Source: Streptomyces sp. NBC_00102
GTDB taxonomy: Bacteria; Actinomycetota; Actinomycetes; Streptomycetales; Streptomycetaceae
Assembly (NCBI RefSeq): GCF_026343115.1
Contig: NZ_JAPEMC010000001.1
Span: 1-64,000 of the forward strand
Reading direction: 5' to 3'
Length of the DNA: 64,000 nucleotides
Below are positions 1-8,367 of this stretch, piece by piece. A program made the translations under genes and the position numbers. The notes beneath the pieces were generated by a model that saw nothing but the letters and a program-made list of their open reading frames with translations, had not been told where the DNA came from and made no database searches. How positions within the stretch are numbered: position 1 is the stretch's first letter; each line of letters begins with the position of its first letter.

Positions 1-369
1 GGCGGTGCGCTGGGTCTGCGTGCCCTGCACGTTCTGGGCCGACAGGGCGAAGGTGCATCCGCTCATCAACTTGGCTTCCTGGGCGTGCTGTTGGGAGATG
101 CGCGGGACGTCGGCGGGTTCGTCCGCGCCACGCTCGGCCCGCTCCTCGACTACGACGCCCGGCGCGGCACCGAGCTGGTCCGCACCCTCGCCGCCTACTT
201 CGAGGCGGGCACCAGTCTGACCCGTGCCAAGGACGCCCTGCACGTGCACGTCAACACGGTGGTGCAGCGCCTCGACCGCATCGAGGCGCTCCTCGGCCCG
301 GACTGGAACCTGCCGGACCGCGCGCTGGAGATTCAACTCGCGCTCCGACTTGCCCGGTTGAGCGGGTGA
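1..369 (+). CDS. PucR-family transcriptional regulator, C-terminal part (5' truncated by window edge)
   Basis: The frame is open from base 1 to the TGA at 367-369, so only the last 122 residues are present. The sequence LTRAKDALHVHVNTVVQRLDRIEALLG matches the C-terminal helix-turn-helix of PucR/CdaR-type regulators, which usually sits at the end of a protein of about 400-550 residues. Family members often control purine, amino-acid or aromatic catabolism. It converges on the hydrolase at the end of the liv operon, so it is a plausible local regulator, but this is inferred from position alone. Confidence 0.85.
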   Translation, partial: GGALGLRALHVLGRQGEGASAHQLGFLGVLLGDARDVGGFVRATLGPLLDYDARRGTELVRTLAAYFEAGTSLTRAKDALHVHVNTVVQRLDRIEALLGPDWNLPDRALEIQLALRLARLSG

Positions 370-370
370 G

Positions 371-445
371 GCAGCGCGGCCTCCGGGCCCGGCGGGGCGT
401 CGCGCCTCCAGGCCCCGTGGAGCGTCGCGCCTCCGGGCCCTGCGG
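371..445. repeat. Three tandem copies of a 25-bp repeat
   Basis: Copies lie at 371-395, 396-420 and 421-445 and share the core GCGCCTCCRGGCCC. They fill the gap between the convergent PucR gene and the hydrolase. No long perfect hairpin is seen here, so the array may stand where a terminator would otherwise be. Confidence 0.75.
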
Positions 446-469
446 CCGGGACCGGAGGCATCCGGCGGA

Positions 470-1432
470 TCAGGCGGACCCCGCACCGGACCCCGCGCCG
501 TCGTGGCCCGCCGCCTCCAGCAGCAGCCGTGCGACGAGCGTCGCGCCCGCCTCGCCGGTCAGCACCGTGTAGTGGTTGGTGTCCGGTGCGCGCAGGGTGG
601 TGACCCCGGTGCCGTCCAGCGCGGCGGCGTCCAGGCGCTCCTGGTCGTAGAGCCCCTGCGGTTCGTCCATCAGGCCGCGGTCCGCCCAGAGCAGGGTGGC
701 CGGTTCGGGCAGCCGGCGGACGGCGGCCAGCACCTCCTCGTCGAACAGGCCGACCCCGTCGGTGCGGACGGCCTCCAGCCGGCAGGAGGACCGCATCTCC
801 GGTTCGGAGCCGGTCAGGTCGCGCTGGATGTACGCGTCCACCTCGGGCGTCCACCCGTCCGCGAAGGCGGGGTGCGCCTGCCAGAACGTCCGGTACGCGG
901 CGCGGTCCGGGAAGGTCATGGTCAGCCGGTCCATGGCCGGTCCGATGACAGCGGTCATCAGCTCGTCCGGGGAGAGATGGGTGGGGGCGGGGAAGCCGAC
1001 CCCGCCGTCCACCAGGAGCGGCCGGCCGAACAGCCCGGGATGGCGTACCGCGGCGAGGGCTGCCGTGAACGCGCCCATGGAGTGCCCGGCGAGCACCGGG
1101 CGGTCCGGGGCGAGTGCCGCCGCGACCGCGGCAGCGTCGTCGGCGTGCGCGGCGATGCCGTACGGCCCCGGCAGGTGCGCGCTGCCCGCGCGGCCGCGCA
1201 GGTCGGGGGCGAGGAGGGTGGCCCGGCCCGCGAGACGGCGGGCGACCGCTCCCCAGGAGAGGCCGTTGGCGGTGATGCCGTGCAGGGCCAGCACCGTGGG
1301 GGCCCCCGGGTCGGACGCGGGCCAGCGCAGGACGGCGAGGTCACCGCCGTCGACCGGGACGCGCAGCTCGTCGTGGGGCAGCGGGTCCGGTCCCGCGGGT
1401 ACGGCGGCGGGCGCGGTTTCGGCGGTGGTCAC
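470..1432 (-). CDS. Alpha/beta-fold hydrolase
   Basis: A 320-residue alpha/beta hydrolase. The oxyanion region LALHGITANG lies near residue 48, the nucleophile elbow AGHSMGAF places Ser118, and a late DTNHY supplies the probable catalytic His. There is no signal peptide, so it should be cytoplasmic. The GTG start overlaps the livM stop as GTGA and has an AGAGGAA ribosome site 6-7 bases upstream, so it is translationally coupled as the last gene of the liv operon. Its substrate is unknown. It could hydrolyse an ester, lactone or amide brought in by the transporter, which is inference from operon membership. Confidence 0.85.
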   Translation of the reverse strand: MTTAETAPAAVPAGPDPLPHDELRVPVDGGDLAVLRWPASDPGAPTVLALHGITANGLSWGAVARRLAGRATLLAPDLRGRAGSAHLPGPYGIAAHADDAAAVAAALAPDRPVLAGHSMGAFTAALAAVRHPGLFGRPLLVDGGVGFPAPTHLSPDELMTAVIGPAMDRLTMTFPDRAAYRTFWQAHPAFADGWTPEVDAYIQRDLTGSEPEMRSSCRLEAVRTDGVGLFDEEVLAAVRRLPEPATLLWADRGLMDEPQGLYDQERLDAAALDGTGVTTLRAPDTNHYTVLTGEAGATLVARLLLEAAGHDGAGSGAGSA

Positions 1433-2685
1433 GACAGGTTCCTCTTCTTCGGGCCGGCGCCGGTTCCGGCGTGACCGGCGGGGTCGGGGGCAGCCTCGCC
1501 GGCGTGACCGGCGGGGTCGGGGGCCGCGTCGGTGGGCTCCCCCGGAGGCGTACTCTGCCGGACGGCGGGTCCGTCCGGGGAGTCGTGGTGCGTCCCGGTC
1601 TCCGCCGGGGTCCCGGCGTCGGGAGCGCGACCGCTGCGTGCCGCGCGGAGCCGGCCGGGCAGGGCGGCGAGGCCACCGGGCAGGACGTTGACGACGATCA
1701 CGAACAGCACGCCGAGCAGGAACAGCGGCTGGCTGAGCGGCACCCGCAGGACGGCGGGCAGATCGGCGACGGCGGCGGAGTTCGCCACGTCGCCGAGACG
1801 GTGGTCGGCCCAGGTGTAGAGGACGCCGCCGAGCATCGGTCCCCAGCGGGTGCCGGAGCCGCCGAGGACGACCATGACCAGCAGCGCCAGGGTGAACTCG
1901 GAGCTGGTCGTCTGTGGGGTGGAGCCGCCGGTCAGCAGCAGGTGCACGATCCCGCCGAGCGCGGCGAGGCCGCCCGCCACGGTGAAGGCGACCAGCTTGA
2001 ATCCGTACGGGCGCAGGCCCAGCACCTCGACCCTGCGCTCGTTCTCCTTGATGCCCTCCCAGACCCGGCCGGTCGGCGAGTGGGTGGTCCAGTGCACGAC
2101 GACGAGGGCGAGGCCGAGGAAGGCGAGGGTGATCCAGTACAGGTTGGCGGTGTTCTGGATGCCGACGAGGCCGGCGGGCAGGACGTCGGCGGCGACCGCC
2201 CGGCCCTCCTCTCCGCCCGTGAAGCCGCCGGGATCGCGGGCCACCAGGATCGAGCCGGCCTGGGCGAACGCCAGCGTCACCATCGAGAAGCCGATACCGG
2301 TGACCCGCAGGCTCACCGAGCCGAGCAGCACGGACAGCACGACGCCGAAGACCAGACCGAGCACCGCGGAGAGTCCGAAGGAGAGTCCGGCCTCCTGCAT
2401 CATCGTGTTGGTGGCGTAGCTGCCCGCCGCGAAGTACAGCGCATGGCCGAAGGAGAGCAGTCCGGTACGGCCGAGCAGCAGGTCGTAGCCGGTGGCAAGG
2501 GCTCCGAACAGCAGGCAGAGCGCGAGGAGTTGGAGGCTCCCCGGGCTGCCGACCGGCCCGTCCAGCAGTCCGGGGACGTCGACGGCGCTGTACGGCAGGA
2601 CGAAGAGCAGGACGAAGAGTCCGGCGGGCCACCAGCGCAGCAGGCGGCGGGCGGAGATGCCTTCCGTGGTGGTGAGCGTGCTCAT
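1429..2685 (-). CDS. livM: Branched-chain amino-acid-type ABC transporter permease (LivM family)
   Basis: A 418-residue membrane protein with many hydrophobic segments and LivM-type sequence, including GYDLLLGRTGLLSFGHALYF near residue 75 and TGRVWEGIKENERR in the cytoplasmic loop. It should form the heterodimeric channel with LivH in the inner membrane. The C-terminal 70 residues are Pro/Ala/Gly rich with a short repeat (DPAGHAGEA/DPAGHAGTG), longer than usual for the family. The ATG overlaps the livH stop by 4 bases and its own stop overlaps the hydrolase start. Confidence 0.9.
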   Translation of the reverse strand: MSTLTTTEGISARRLLRWWPAGLFVLLFVLPYSAVDVPGLLDGPVGSPGSLQLLALCLLFGALATGYDLLLGRTGLLSFGHALYFAAGSYATNTMMQEAGLSFGLSAVLGLVFGVVLSVLLGSVSLRVTGIGFSMVTLAFAQAGSILVARDPGGFTGGEEGRAVAADVLPAGLVGIQNTANLYWITLAFLGLALVVVHWTTHSPTGRVWEGIKENERRVEVLGLRPYGFKLVAFTVAGGLAALGGIVHLLLTGGSTPQTTSSEFTLALLVMVVLGGSGTRWGPMLGGVLYTWADHRLGDVANSAAVADLPAVLRVPLSQPLFLLGVLFVIVVNVLPGGLAALPGRLRAARSGRAPDAGTPAETGTHHDSPDGPAVRQSTPPGEPTDAAPDPAGHAGEAAPDPAGHAGTGAGPKKRNLS

Positions 2686-3569
2686 GCGAGCCTCCCGGTG
2701 AGACCGCGCGGGCGCACCAGCAGCAGGGCGGCGAGCAGCGCGACGACCGCGAGGTCGCCGAGGCCGGCGGTGGTGTAGTAGTTGGCGAACTGCTGGATGA
2801 GCCCGATGACGACGGACGCCACGGCCGCGCCGCTCACCGAGCCCATGCCGCCGGTCACGACGACCACGAAGGCGAAGATCAGCAGCGAGGTGCCCTGGCG
2901 AGGGTCGACCGAACCGAAGTACAGACCGCCCAGCGCGCCGCCGAGTGCCGCGGCCGCGCCGCCGATGGCGAAGACGAGGGTGAACGCCTTGCGGACGTCG
3001 ATGCCCAGCGCCGTGACCATCGCCCGGTCCTCGACGCCCGCGCGGACCACCAGTCCGTGCCGGGTGCGGTCGAGGAAGAGTTTCAGACCGGCCCAGACGA
3101 GTACGGCGGCGGCGATCAGGACCAGCCGGTTGGCGGGGACGCTGGCGCCGAGTACGCCGATGGTGTCCTTCAGCGCGTCGGGGCCGGGGAAGGTGAGCGG
3201 GTCGGTGCCCCAGATGCCCGAGAGCAGGGCGGGTACGGCCAGCGAGACGCCGACCGTGGCGAGGACCTGTTCGCGCGGGCGGGTGTAGAGGGGGCGTACG
3301 ACGACGAGTTCGAGGAGGATCGCCGCGAGGGTCCCGACGAGGACGCCGAAGGCGACGGCCCACACGAAGCCGAATCCGCCGGACCCGGCCCCGGGGAGGT
3401 TGCCGGAGGCGGCCCACCAGGTCGCGTAGGCGCCGATCGACAGCAGCGCGCCGTGGGCGAAGTTCAGCACGTCCATCAGGCCGAAGATCAGCGACAGCCC
3501 GGAGGCGACGAGAAAGTACAGCGCACCCAGGCCGAGGCCGGTCAGGGTGAGCAGGACGACGGTGTCCAT
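2682..3569 (-). CDS. livH: Branched-chain amino-acid-type ABC transporter permease (LivH family)
   Basis: 295 residues, the usual family length. The N-terminus GLGLGALYFLVASGLSLIFGLMDVLNFAHG and the later VVVTGGMGSVSGA are LivH hallmarks. It is an integral membrane channel subunit partnering LivM. Its start shares a base with the livF stop (TGATG) and its end overlaps livM (ATGA), so the five transporter genes are one coupled transcript. The solute cannot be named from this sequence; related systems carry amino acids, amides, urea or aromatic acids. Confidence 0.92.
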   Translation of the reverse strand: MDTVVLLTLTGLGLGALYFLVASGLSLIFGLMDVLNFAHGALLSIGAYATWWAASGNLPGAGSGGFGFVWAVAFGVLVGTLAAILLELVVVRPLYTRPREQVLATVGVSLAVPALLSGIWGTDPLTFPGPDALKDTIGVLGASVPANRLVLIAAAVLVWAGLKLFLDRTRHGLVVRAGVEDRAMVTALGIDVRKAFTLVFAIGGAAAALGGALGGLYFGSVDPRQGTSLLIFAFVVVVTGGMGSVSGAAVASVVIGLIQQFANYYTTAGLGDLAVVALLAALLLVRPRGLTGRLA

Positions 3570-4390
3570 CAGGCGTCGGCCTCCGAGCGGTCGGGCCGCA
3601 CGGCCCCGGACGCGGCTGCGTCGGCGGATGCGGCGGACGGGGTGGCGGGGGTCGGTGCGCGGCCGACACCCAGCAGGCGGCGGGTGGCCTCCGGGTCGCC
3701 GAGGAGTGCGGCGGCGGGTCCCTGGTGCGCGGTACGGCCGTCCGCGAGCACCGTGAGGTGCGTGGCGAGCCGGCGGACCATGGCGAGGTTCTGCTCGACG
3801 AGCAGAACCGGGACGGCTTCGGCGGCGCGCTCCAGGACCTCGGTGACCTCGGTGACGACCTTCGGGGCGAGGCCCTTGGTCGGTTCGTCGGCGATGATCA
3901 GCCGGTTGCTGTTGAGCAGGGTGCGGCCGATGGCCACCATCTGCTGCTGGCCGCCGGAGAGCGTGCCCGCCAACTGCTTCGCACGGGTGCGGAGTTCGGG
4001 GAAGAGTTCGTGGACGAGCGGGTAGTCCGGTTCACCGCCCGGGCGTTCGGCCAGCCGGAGGTTCTCCGCGACGGTCAGTCCGGCGAAGATCCCCCGGTCC
4101 TCGGGGGCGTAACCGATGCCCCGGCGCACCAGGGTGTGCGTGGGCAGGTGCACGGTCTCGCCGCCGTCCAGCAGCACACTGCCGGTGCGCGGCACCAGTC
4201 CGAGCACCCCGCGCACGGTGGTGGTCTTGCCCGCACCGTTGCGGCCGAGCAGGGCGGTGACGCCCCGGGGCGCGACGTCGAGGTCGACGCCGTGCAGGAT
4301 GTGCCGTCCGCCGATCAGCACCCGCAGACCGCGGACGGAGAGCAGCGGCCCGGTGCCGGTGGCGGGCCCGGGGCTCCGGTCGGTGTTCAC
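3569..4390 (-). CDS. livF: ABC transporter ATP-binding protein (LivF family)
   Basis: A 273-residue ATPase with Walker A GRNGAGKTTT, signature LSGGQQQMVAIGRTLL and Walker B LIIADEPTKGLAPKVV, all intact. The short C-terminus without the LivG extension marks it as LivF. The GTG start was chosen because it overlaps the livG stop as GTGA and brings the alignable sequence (LLSVRGLRVLIGG) close to the N-terminus. The last 25 residues are Ala/Pro/Ser rich. It energises the LivHM channel with LivG on the cytoplasmic face. Confidence 0.93.
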   Translation of the reverse strand: MNTDRSPGPATGTGPLLSVRGLRVLIGGRHILHGVDLDVAPRGVTALLGRNGAGKTTTVRGVLGLVPRTGSVLLDGGETVHLPTHTLVRRGIGYAPEDRGIFAGLTVAENLRLAERPGGEPDYPLVHELFPELRTRAKQLAGTLSGGQQQMVAIGRTLLNSNRLIIADEPTKGLAPKVVTEVTEVLERAAEAVPVLLVEQNLAMVRRLATHLTVLADGRTAHQGPAAALLGDPEATRRLLGVGRAPTPATPSAASADAAASGAVRPDRSEADA

Positions 4391-5181
4391 AGGGCCGCTC
4401 CCAGGTAAGCCTGCTGCACGGTGGCGTCGGCGGTCACGGCTTCGGGGGTGTCCAGCGCGAGGAGACGCCCGTGGTGCATCACGGCGAGCCGGTCGGCCAG
4501 CCCCAGCAGGACGTCCATGTGGTGCTCCACCATGAGTACGGTGCGGCCCTCGTCCCGGTGCAGGCCGCGGATCAGCTCGGTCAGAGCGGGGATCTCCTCG
4601 GCGCTGACGCCCGCCATCGGTTCGTCGAGCAGCATCAGGCGGGGTTCGCCGACGAGCAGGACGGCGAGCTCGAGTTTCCGCTTCTCCCCGTGCGAGAGGG
4701 CCCCGGCCAGGGCGTCGGCACGGTGCGCCAGGCCGGTACGGGCGAGTACGTCGTCGACCTGGTCCTGGTAGCGGGAGGCCCGTCGCCAGATCCGGTACGA
4801 ACCGCCGCCCGCCGCCTGCGCGCCGAGCCGGACGTGTTCGGAGACGCTCATCGCGGGCCAGAGGCTCGACGTCTGGAAGGTTCGGCCGAGTCCGCGCCGC
4901 GCCCGGGCGTGCGGGGCCTCGCCCGTGATGTCGGTCCCGTCGAGGACGACGCGGCCGGTGGTCGCCGGGACGAGGCCGCTGATCAGGTTGAACAGCGAGG
5001 TCTTGCCGGCCCCGTTGGGGCCGATGAAGGCGAGGAACTCGCCCTCGCGGACGTCGAGGGTGACGTCCTGGAGGATGGTGGCGCCGCCGACGGTCCAGCC
5101 GACGGACTCCAGAGCGAGGACGGTGGCGCCGGGCGCTCGGGCGCCCGGCCCGTCCTCGGGGTTGTGGAGTGCTGCGGTCAT
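4387..5181 (-). CDS. livG: ABC transporter ATP-binding protein (LivG family)
   Basis: 264 residues with Walker A GPNGAGKTS, the LivG-type GLGRTFQTSSLWPAMSV, signature LSHGEKRKLELA and Walker B LMLLDEPMAGV. The signature is LSHGE, common in LivG. It forms the ATPase heterodimer with LivF. It starts only 3 bases after the livK stop, consistent with a single operon. Confidence 0.93.
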   Translation of the reverse strand: MTAALHNPEDGPGARAPGATVLALESVGWTVGGATILQDVTLDVREGEFLAFIGPNGAGKTSLFNLISGLVPATTGRVVLDGTDITGEAPHARARRGLGRTFQTSSLWPAMSVSEHVRLGAQAAGGGSYRIWRRASRYQDQVDDVLARTGLAHRADALAGALSHGEKRKLELAVLLVGEPRLMLLDEPMAGVSAEEIPALTELIRGLHRDEGRTVLMVEHHMDVLLGLADRLAVMHHGRLLALDTPEAVTADATVQQAYLGAAL

Positions 5182-5184
5182 GGA

Positions 5185-6414
5185 TCAGCCCGCCAGCGGC
5201 TTGACGGGAGGAACGACGTCGCCCATCGGGAGCTTCTTGATCAGCTCGGGCACCGCGGTGGCGCCGCTGCCCTTGAGCTTCGCCTGGAACATCGGCTGGA
5301 GCATGGCGTGGTCCTCCGCGCGGATCCGCTGCTCGCCCTTGACGCCCTCGAACGTCCAGCCCTCCAGGGCCTTCACCATGGCGTCCACGTCGCCGCCGCC
5401 CTCCTCGACCGCGCGCACGATCATCTGCGCGGCGCTGAAGCCGTCCGGCGTGAACAGGTCGGGGGTGCCGCCCGCCTTCTCGACCGAGGCGGTCATGGCC
5501 TTCTCGGCTTCGGTGCCGGCCGCGCCCGCGAAGTAGTGGGCGAGGAAGGTGATCTTCTCGCCGCCTGAACCGAAGACGGGGTACGAGGCGGTGCCCGCGA
5601 GCCCGGTGGTGACGGTGGACGCGGCGAGGACCCCCTGCTGGTCGAGCGCCGTCCACAGCGCGGGAGCGGTGGCTCCGGCCCAGGCGACGAAGACCAGGTC
5701 GGGCCCTGCGGACTTGACCTGGCGGGCGAACGGGGTCAGGTCGGTGGCGCTCGGCGGTGCGAGCACCGACGACACCTGGGCGCCCTCGCCGCCGAGGACG
5801 GCCTTGACCGCGGCCACGTTGGCCTGGCCGAAGGTGGAGTCCTGGGCGAGGACGGTGACCTTCTTTCCCTTGGCGTCGCCGAGCATCGCCGCGGCGGTCA
5901 GGGTGTCCTGGTAGGACTGGCGGCCGGACCGGAAGGTGTACCTGTTGATGCCGGTGACCGCGTCGGTGGCGGCAGGGCCGTCGATGAAGAGCACCTTGTT
6001 CTGGGCGGCGAGCGGGGCCATCTGGAGGGCGATGCCGGAGTCGGTGGAGCCTGCGATGATCTTGGCGCCCTTGCCGATGAGGTCCTTGCCCGCGGCGACC
6101 GCCTTGGAGGCGTCGCCCGCGTCGTCGCGTTCGGTCACCTCGATGGTCCGGCCGCCGGCCTTGCCGGTGCCCTGGGTGGCGTACTCCAGTCCGGCCCTGA
6201 ACCCCTCGATGTACTGCTTGCCGTAGGCGGCGAGCGGACCGGTCTTGGAGTAGACGAGGCCGACCTGGACGGTCTTGGCTCCGCCGGAGTCCGAGGCGTC
6301 GGAACCAGCCGTGCCCGCCTGGGCGCAGCCCGAGGCGAGGAGCGCGGAGAGCGCGAGGGCGGAGAGGGCGGTGAGGGTTCTTGTGCGGCGGGGGTGGGCT
6401 GAGTTGACGGACAT
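5185..6414 (-). CDS. livK: Lipoprotein periplasmic-binding-type substrate-binding protein (LivK family)
   Basis: 409 residues, first gene of the operon. The signal peptide ends in the lipobox LASGC, so the mature protein is membrane-anchored and faces outside. The fold is the amino-acid-binding type (VGLVYSKTGPLAAYGKQYIEGF followed by IIAGSTDSGIALQMAPLA). The ATG at 6414 was chosen for the CAGGAG ribosome site 8 bases upstream; upstream sequence in frame is Pro-rich and not family-like. It captures the solute for LivHMFG. The ligand is unknown. Confidence 0.9.
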   Translation of the reverse strand: MSVNSAHPRRTRTLTALSALALSALLASGCAQAGTAGSDASDSGGAKTVQVGLVYSKTGPLAAYGKQYIEGFRAGLEYATQGTGKAGGRTIEVTERDDAGDASKAVAAGKDLIGKGAKIIAGSTDSGIALQMAPLAAQNKVLFIDGPAATDAVTGINRYTFRSGRQSYQDTLTAAAMLGDAKGKKVTVLAQDSTFGQANVAAVKAVLGGEGAQVSSVLAPPSATDLTPFARQVKSAGPDLVFVAWAGATAPALWTALDQQGVLAASTVTTGLAGTASYPVFGSGGEKITFLAHYFAGAAGTEAEKAMTASVEKAGGTPDLFTPDGFSAAQMIVRAVEEGGGDVDAMVKALEGWTFEGVKGEQRIRAEDHAMLQPMFQAKLKGSGATAVPELIKKLPMGDVVPPVKPLAG

Positions 6415-6555
6415 CGGCCGGCTCCTGGGGAGTGGGGGCCGCACCGGTCCTGTCCCGATCATGCTCCCTGGAGCGGGGCACTTCTGCGCGGACGGCGGTG
6501 GCGGCGCGGTTTTCTGACGGTTGGGACGGTAAAAGTTGGCCACCGGCGCCGACAT

Positions 6556-6568
6556 GGTGCCGTGCACC
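6556..6568. promoter_or_regulatory. Short inverted repeat, possible operator half
   Basis: GGTGC CGT GCACC is a perfect 5-bp-arm palindrome lying 11 bases before the longer inverted repeat at 6579-6610 in the livK/CoA-transferase divergent promoter region. The bound protein is unknown. Confidence 0.3.
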
Positions 6569-6578
6569 GCACCTGCGG

Positions 6579-6610
6579 CCCCGCTCATGTGCCCGGGCCA
6601 CATGGCGGGG
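6579..6610. promoter_or_regulatory. Long inverted repeat, candidate operator of the divergent liv/CoA-transferase promoters
   Basis: The left arm CCCCGC-T-CATGTG (6579-6591) pairs with the right arm CACATG-GCGGGG (6599-6610) around the spacer CCCGGGC, with a single unpaired T at 6585. It lies about 165 bases from the livK start and 182 from the CoA-transferase start, in the middle of the divergent region, which favours an operator over a terminator. A PucR-type or other local regulator could bind it; that is inference. Confidence 0.45.
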
Positions 6611-6791
6611 CCGTCCCGGCGGCGGCGATCGTGTACGGCGGGCGGCTCCGGGCATCGAATTCAGCGCCGCCCGGCCCCCGCGCGGTGTACCCGACGAGCC
6701 GCCGCGCCCACGGCGTACCGCCGGGCGCCCCCTTCCCCGGGGCGCGGGCAGCTCCTCTCCCCCGTACGGAAGCAGGCACAAGGACATGAGC

Positions 6792-7589
6792 ATGGACAAG
6801 GTGGTGGACTCCGCCGCTCGGGCGGTGGCCGGCATTCCCGAGGGCGCGCTGCTCGCGGTCGGCGGCTTCGGCGTGTGCGGCATCCCCTCCGCGCTGATCG
6901 CCGCCCTCGTGGAGGCCGGAACCGGCGGCCTGCGGGTCGTCTCCAACAACTGCGGCCTCGACGACTGGGGCCTCGGCCTCCTCCTGCGCGCCGGGCGCAT
7001 CGTCCGGATGACCTCCTCGTACGTCGGGGAGAACAAGGAGTTCGCCCGCCAGTACCTCTCCGGGGAACTGGAGGTGGAACTCACCCCGCAGGGCACCCTG
7101 GCGGAGCGGCTGCGCGCGGGCGGGGCGGGCATCCCCGCGTTCTTCACCCCCGCCGGTGTCGGCACGCAGGTGGAGGAGGGCGGTCTGCCGTGGCGGTACG
7201 CACCCGACGGCACGGTGGCGGTGGCCTCGCCGCCGAAGGAGGTACGGGAGTTCCGGGGCGGGCGGTACCTGCTGGAGGAGGCGATCACCGCCGACTTCGC
7301 CCTGGTGCGGGCCGCCGTGGCCGACCGGCACGGCAACTGCGTCTTCCACGCGGCCGCCGCGAACTTCAACCCGCTCGCCGCCATGGCCGGCCGGGTCACC
7401 CTGGTCGAGGCCGAACGGATCGTGGAGCCGGGCGAGCTGGACCCCGGCGCGGTGCACCTGCCGGGCGTCTTCGTGGACCACGTGGTCGCGGCCGGTCCGG
7501 ACGACCGCCGCATCGAACGCCGCACGGTACGCGCCGTGCGGGTACCGACCGCCACCACCGCCACCGCCACCGCCACGAAGGAGAGCTGA
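6792..7589 (+). CDS. scoA: 3-oxoacid CoA-transferase subunit A
   Basis: 265 residues of the SCOT/PcaI class. [32 protein letters not shown] at the N-terminus contains the glycine-rich CoA-binding loop GGFGVCG, and [14 protein letters not shown] follows. The start at 6792 is preferred over the ATG at 6786 because AAGGA lies 7 bases upstream of it but abuts the earlier one. The subunit works with the next gene to move CoA from succinyl-CoA to a 3-oxoacid (acetoacetate or 3-oxoadipate). Divergence from the liv operon suggests a shared catabolic role. The exact substrate is not decided by sequence. Confidence 0.9.
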   Translation: MDKVVDSAARAVAGIPEGALLAVGGFGVCGIPSALIAALVEAGTGGLRVVSNNCGLDDWGLGLLLRAGRIVRMTSSYVGENKEFARQYLSGELEVELTPQGTLAERLRAGGAGIPAFFTPAGVGTQVEEGGLPWRYAPDGTVAVASPPKEVREFRGGRYLLEEAITADFALVRAAVADRHGNCVFHAAAANFNPLAAMAGRVTLVEAERIVEPGELDPGAVHLPGVFVDHVVAAGPDDRRIERRTVRAVRVPTATTATATATKES

Positions 7590-7591
7590 CG

Positions 7592-8233
7592 ATGCCTCTC
7601 GACCGCGACCGACTCGCCGCCCGTGCCGCCCGGGAACTCCTGGACGGGCAGTACGTCAATCTGGGCATCGGCCTGCCCACCCTGATACCCGGCCACCTCC
7701 CGGACGGTGTGCACGTGGTGCTGCACTCCGAGAACGGCATTCTCGGCGTCGGCCCGTATCCCCTCGCCGGGGAGGAGCATCCGGACCTGATCAACGCGGG
7801 CAAGGAAACGGTGACCGTGCTGCCGGGCGCGGCCTACTTCGATTCGGCGCTCTCCTTCGGCATGATCCGCGCGGGCCGCATCGACGTCTCCGTGCTCGGC
7901 GGCATGCAGGTCTCCGCCCGGGGCGACCTCGCCAACTGGACCGTGCCCGGCCGGATGGTGAAGGGCATGGGCGGGGCGATGGACCTCGTGCACGGGGCCC
8001 GGCGCGTCCTGGTGGTGATGGAGCACACCGCGAAGGACGGCACTCCGAAGATCGTCGAGAAGCTCACCCTGCCCGCCACCGGGCGCGGGGTCGTCCACCG
8101 GATCATCACCGATCTGGCCGTCGTCGACGTGACCGGGGACGGGCTGGTCCTGGTGGAGTGCGCCGAGGGCGTCACCGAGGAGGAGGTCCGCGCCGCGACG
8201 GGTGCGCGGCTCCTCGCTCCGGCGGGGGTCTGA
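7592..8233 (+). CDS. scoB: 3-oxoacid CoA-transferase subunit B
   Basis: 213 residues, begins 2 bases after subunit A with GGAGAG upstream. SENGILGVG carries the catalytic Glu of the SCOT family that forms the enzyme-CoA thioester; [11 protein letters not shown] and [16 protein letters not shown] are also conserved. It completes the heterodimeric or heterotetrameric transferase. It could equally be annotated PcaJ, but no other beta-ketoadipate gene lies in the window. Confidence 0.92.
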   Translation: MPLDRDRLAARAARELLDGQYVNLGIGLPTLIPGHLPDGVHVVLHSENGILGVGPYPLAGEEHPDLINAGKETVTVLPGAAYFDSALSFGMIRAGRIDVSVLGGMQVSARGDLANWTVPGRMVKGMGGAMDLVHGARRVLVVMEHTAKDGTPKIVEKLTLPATGRGVVHRIITDLAVVDVTGDGLVLVECAEGVTEEEVRAATGARLLAPAGV

Positions 8234-8367
8234 CGCCCCGTCGGCGAGGTCCCGGGGGCACCCGGCGACGAGGCGGGCGGATGAGGTCCCCGGCGATTCG
8301 GCTATCAGGAGAAATGGCACCGATCCACGGAAAATCATTTGCCCGGGAACGGTAGGAGAGGCAAGCC

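Larger units (their letters stand above)
6415..6791. other. Divergent intergenic region between livK and the CoA-transferase
   Basis: A 377-base gap that must hold the promoters of both divergent operons. It contains two inverted repeats, annotated separately. No convincing small gene is seen; open frames here lack ribosome sites and family-like sequence. Confidence 0.7.

Noticed and set aside
3569..8338. A 1589-codon open frame on the minus strand
   Set aside because: Only its last part (livF) is real; the rest runs through livG and livK in the wrong frame and antisense to the CoA-transferase genes.
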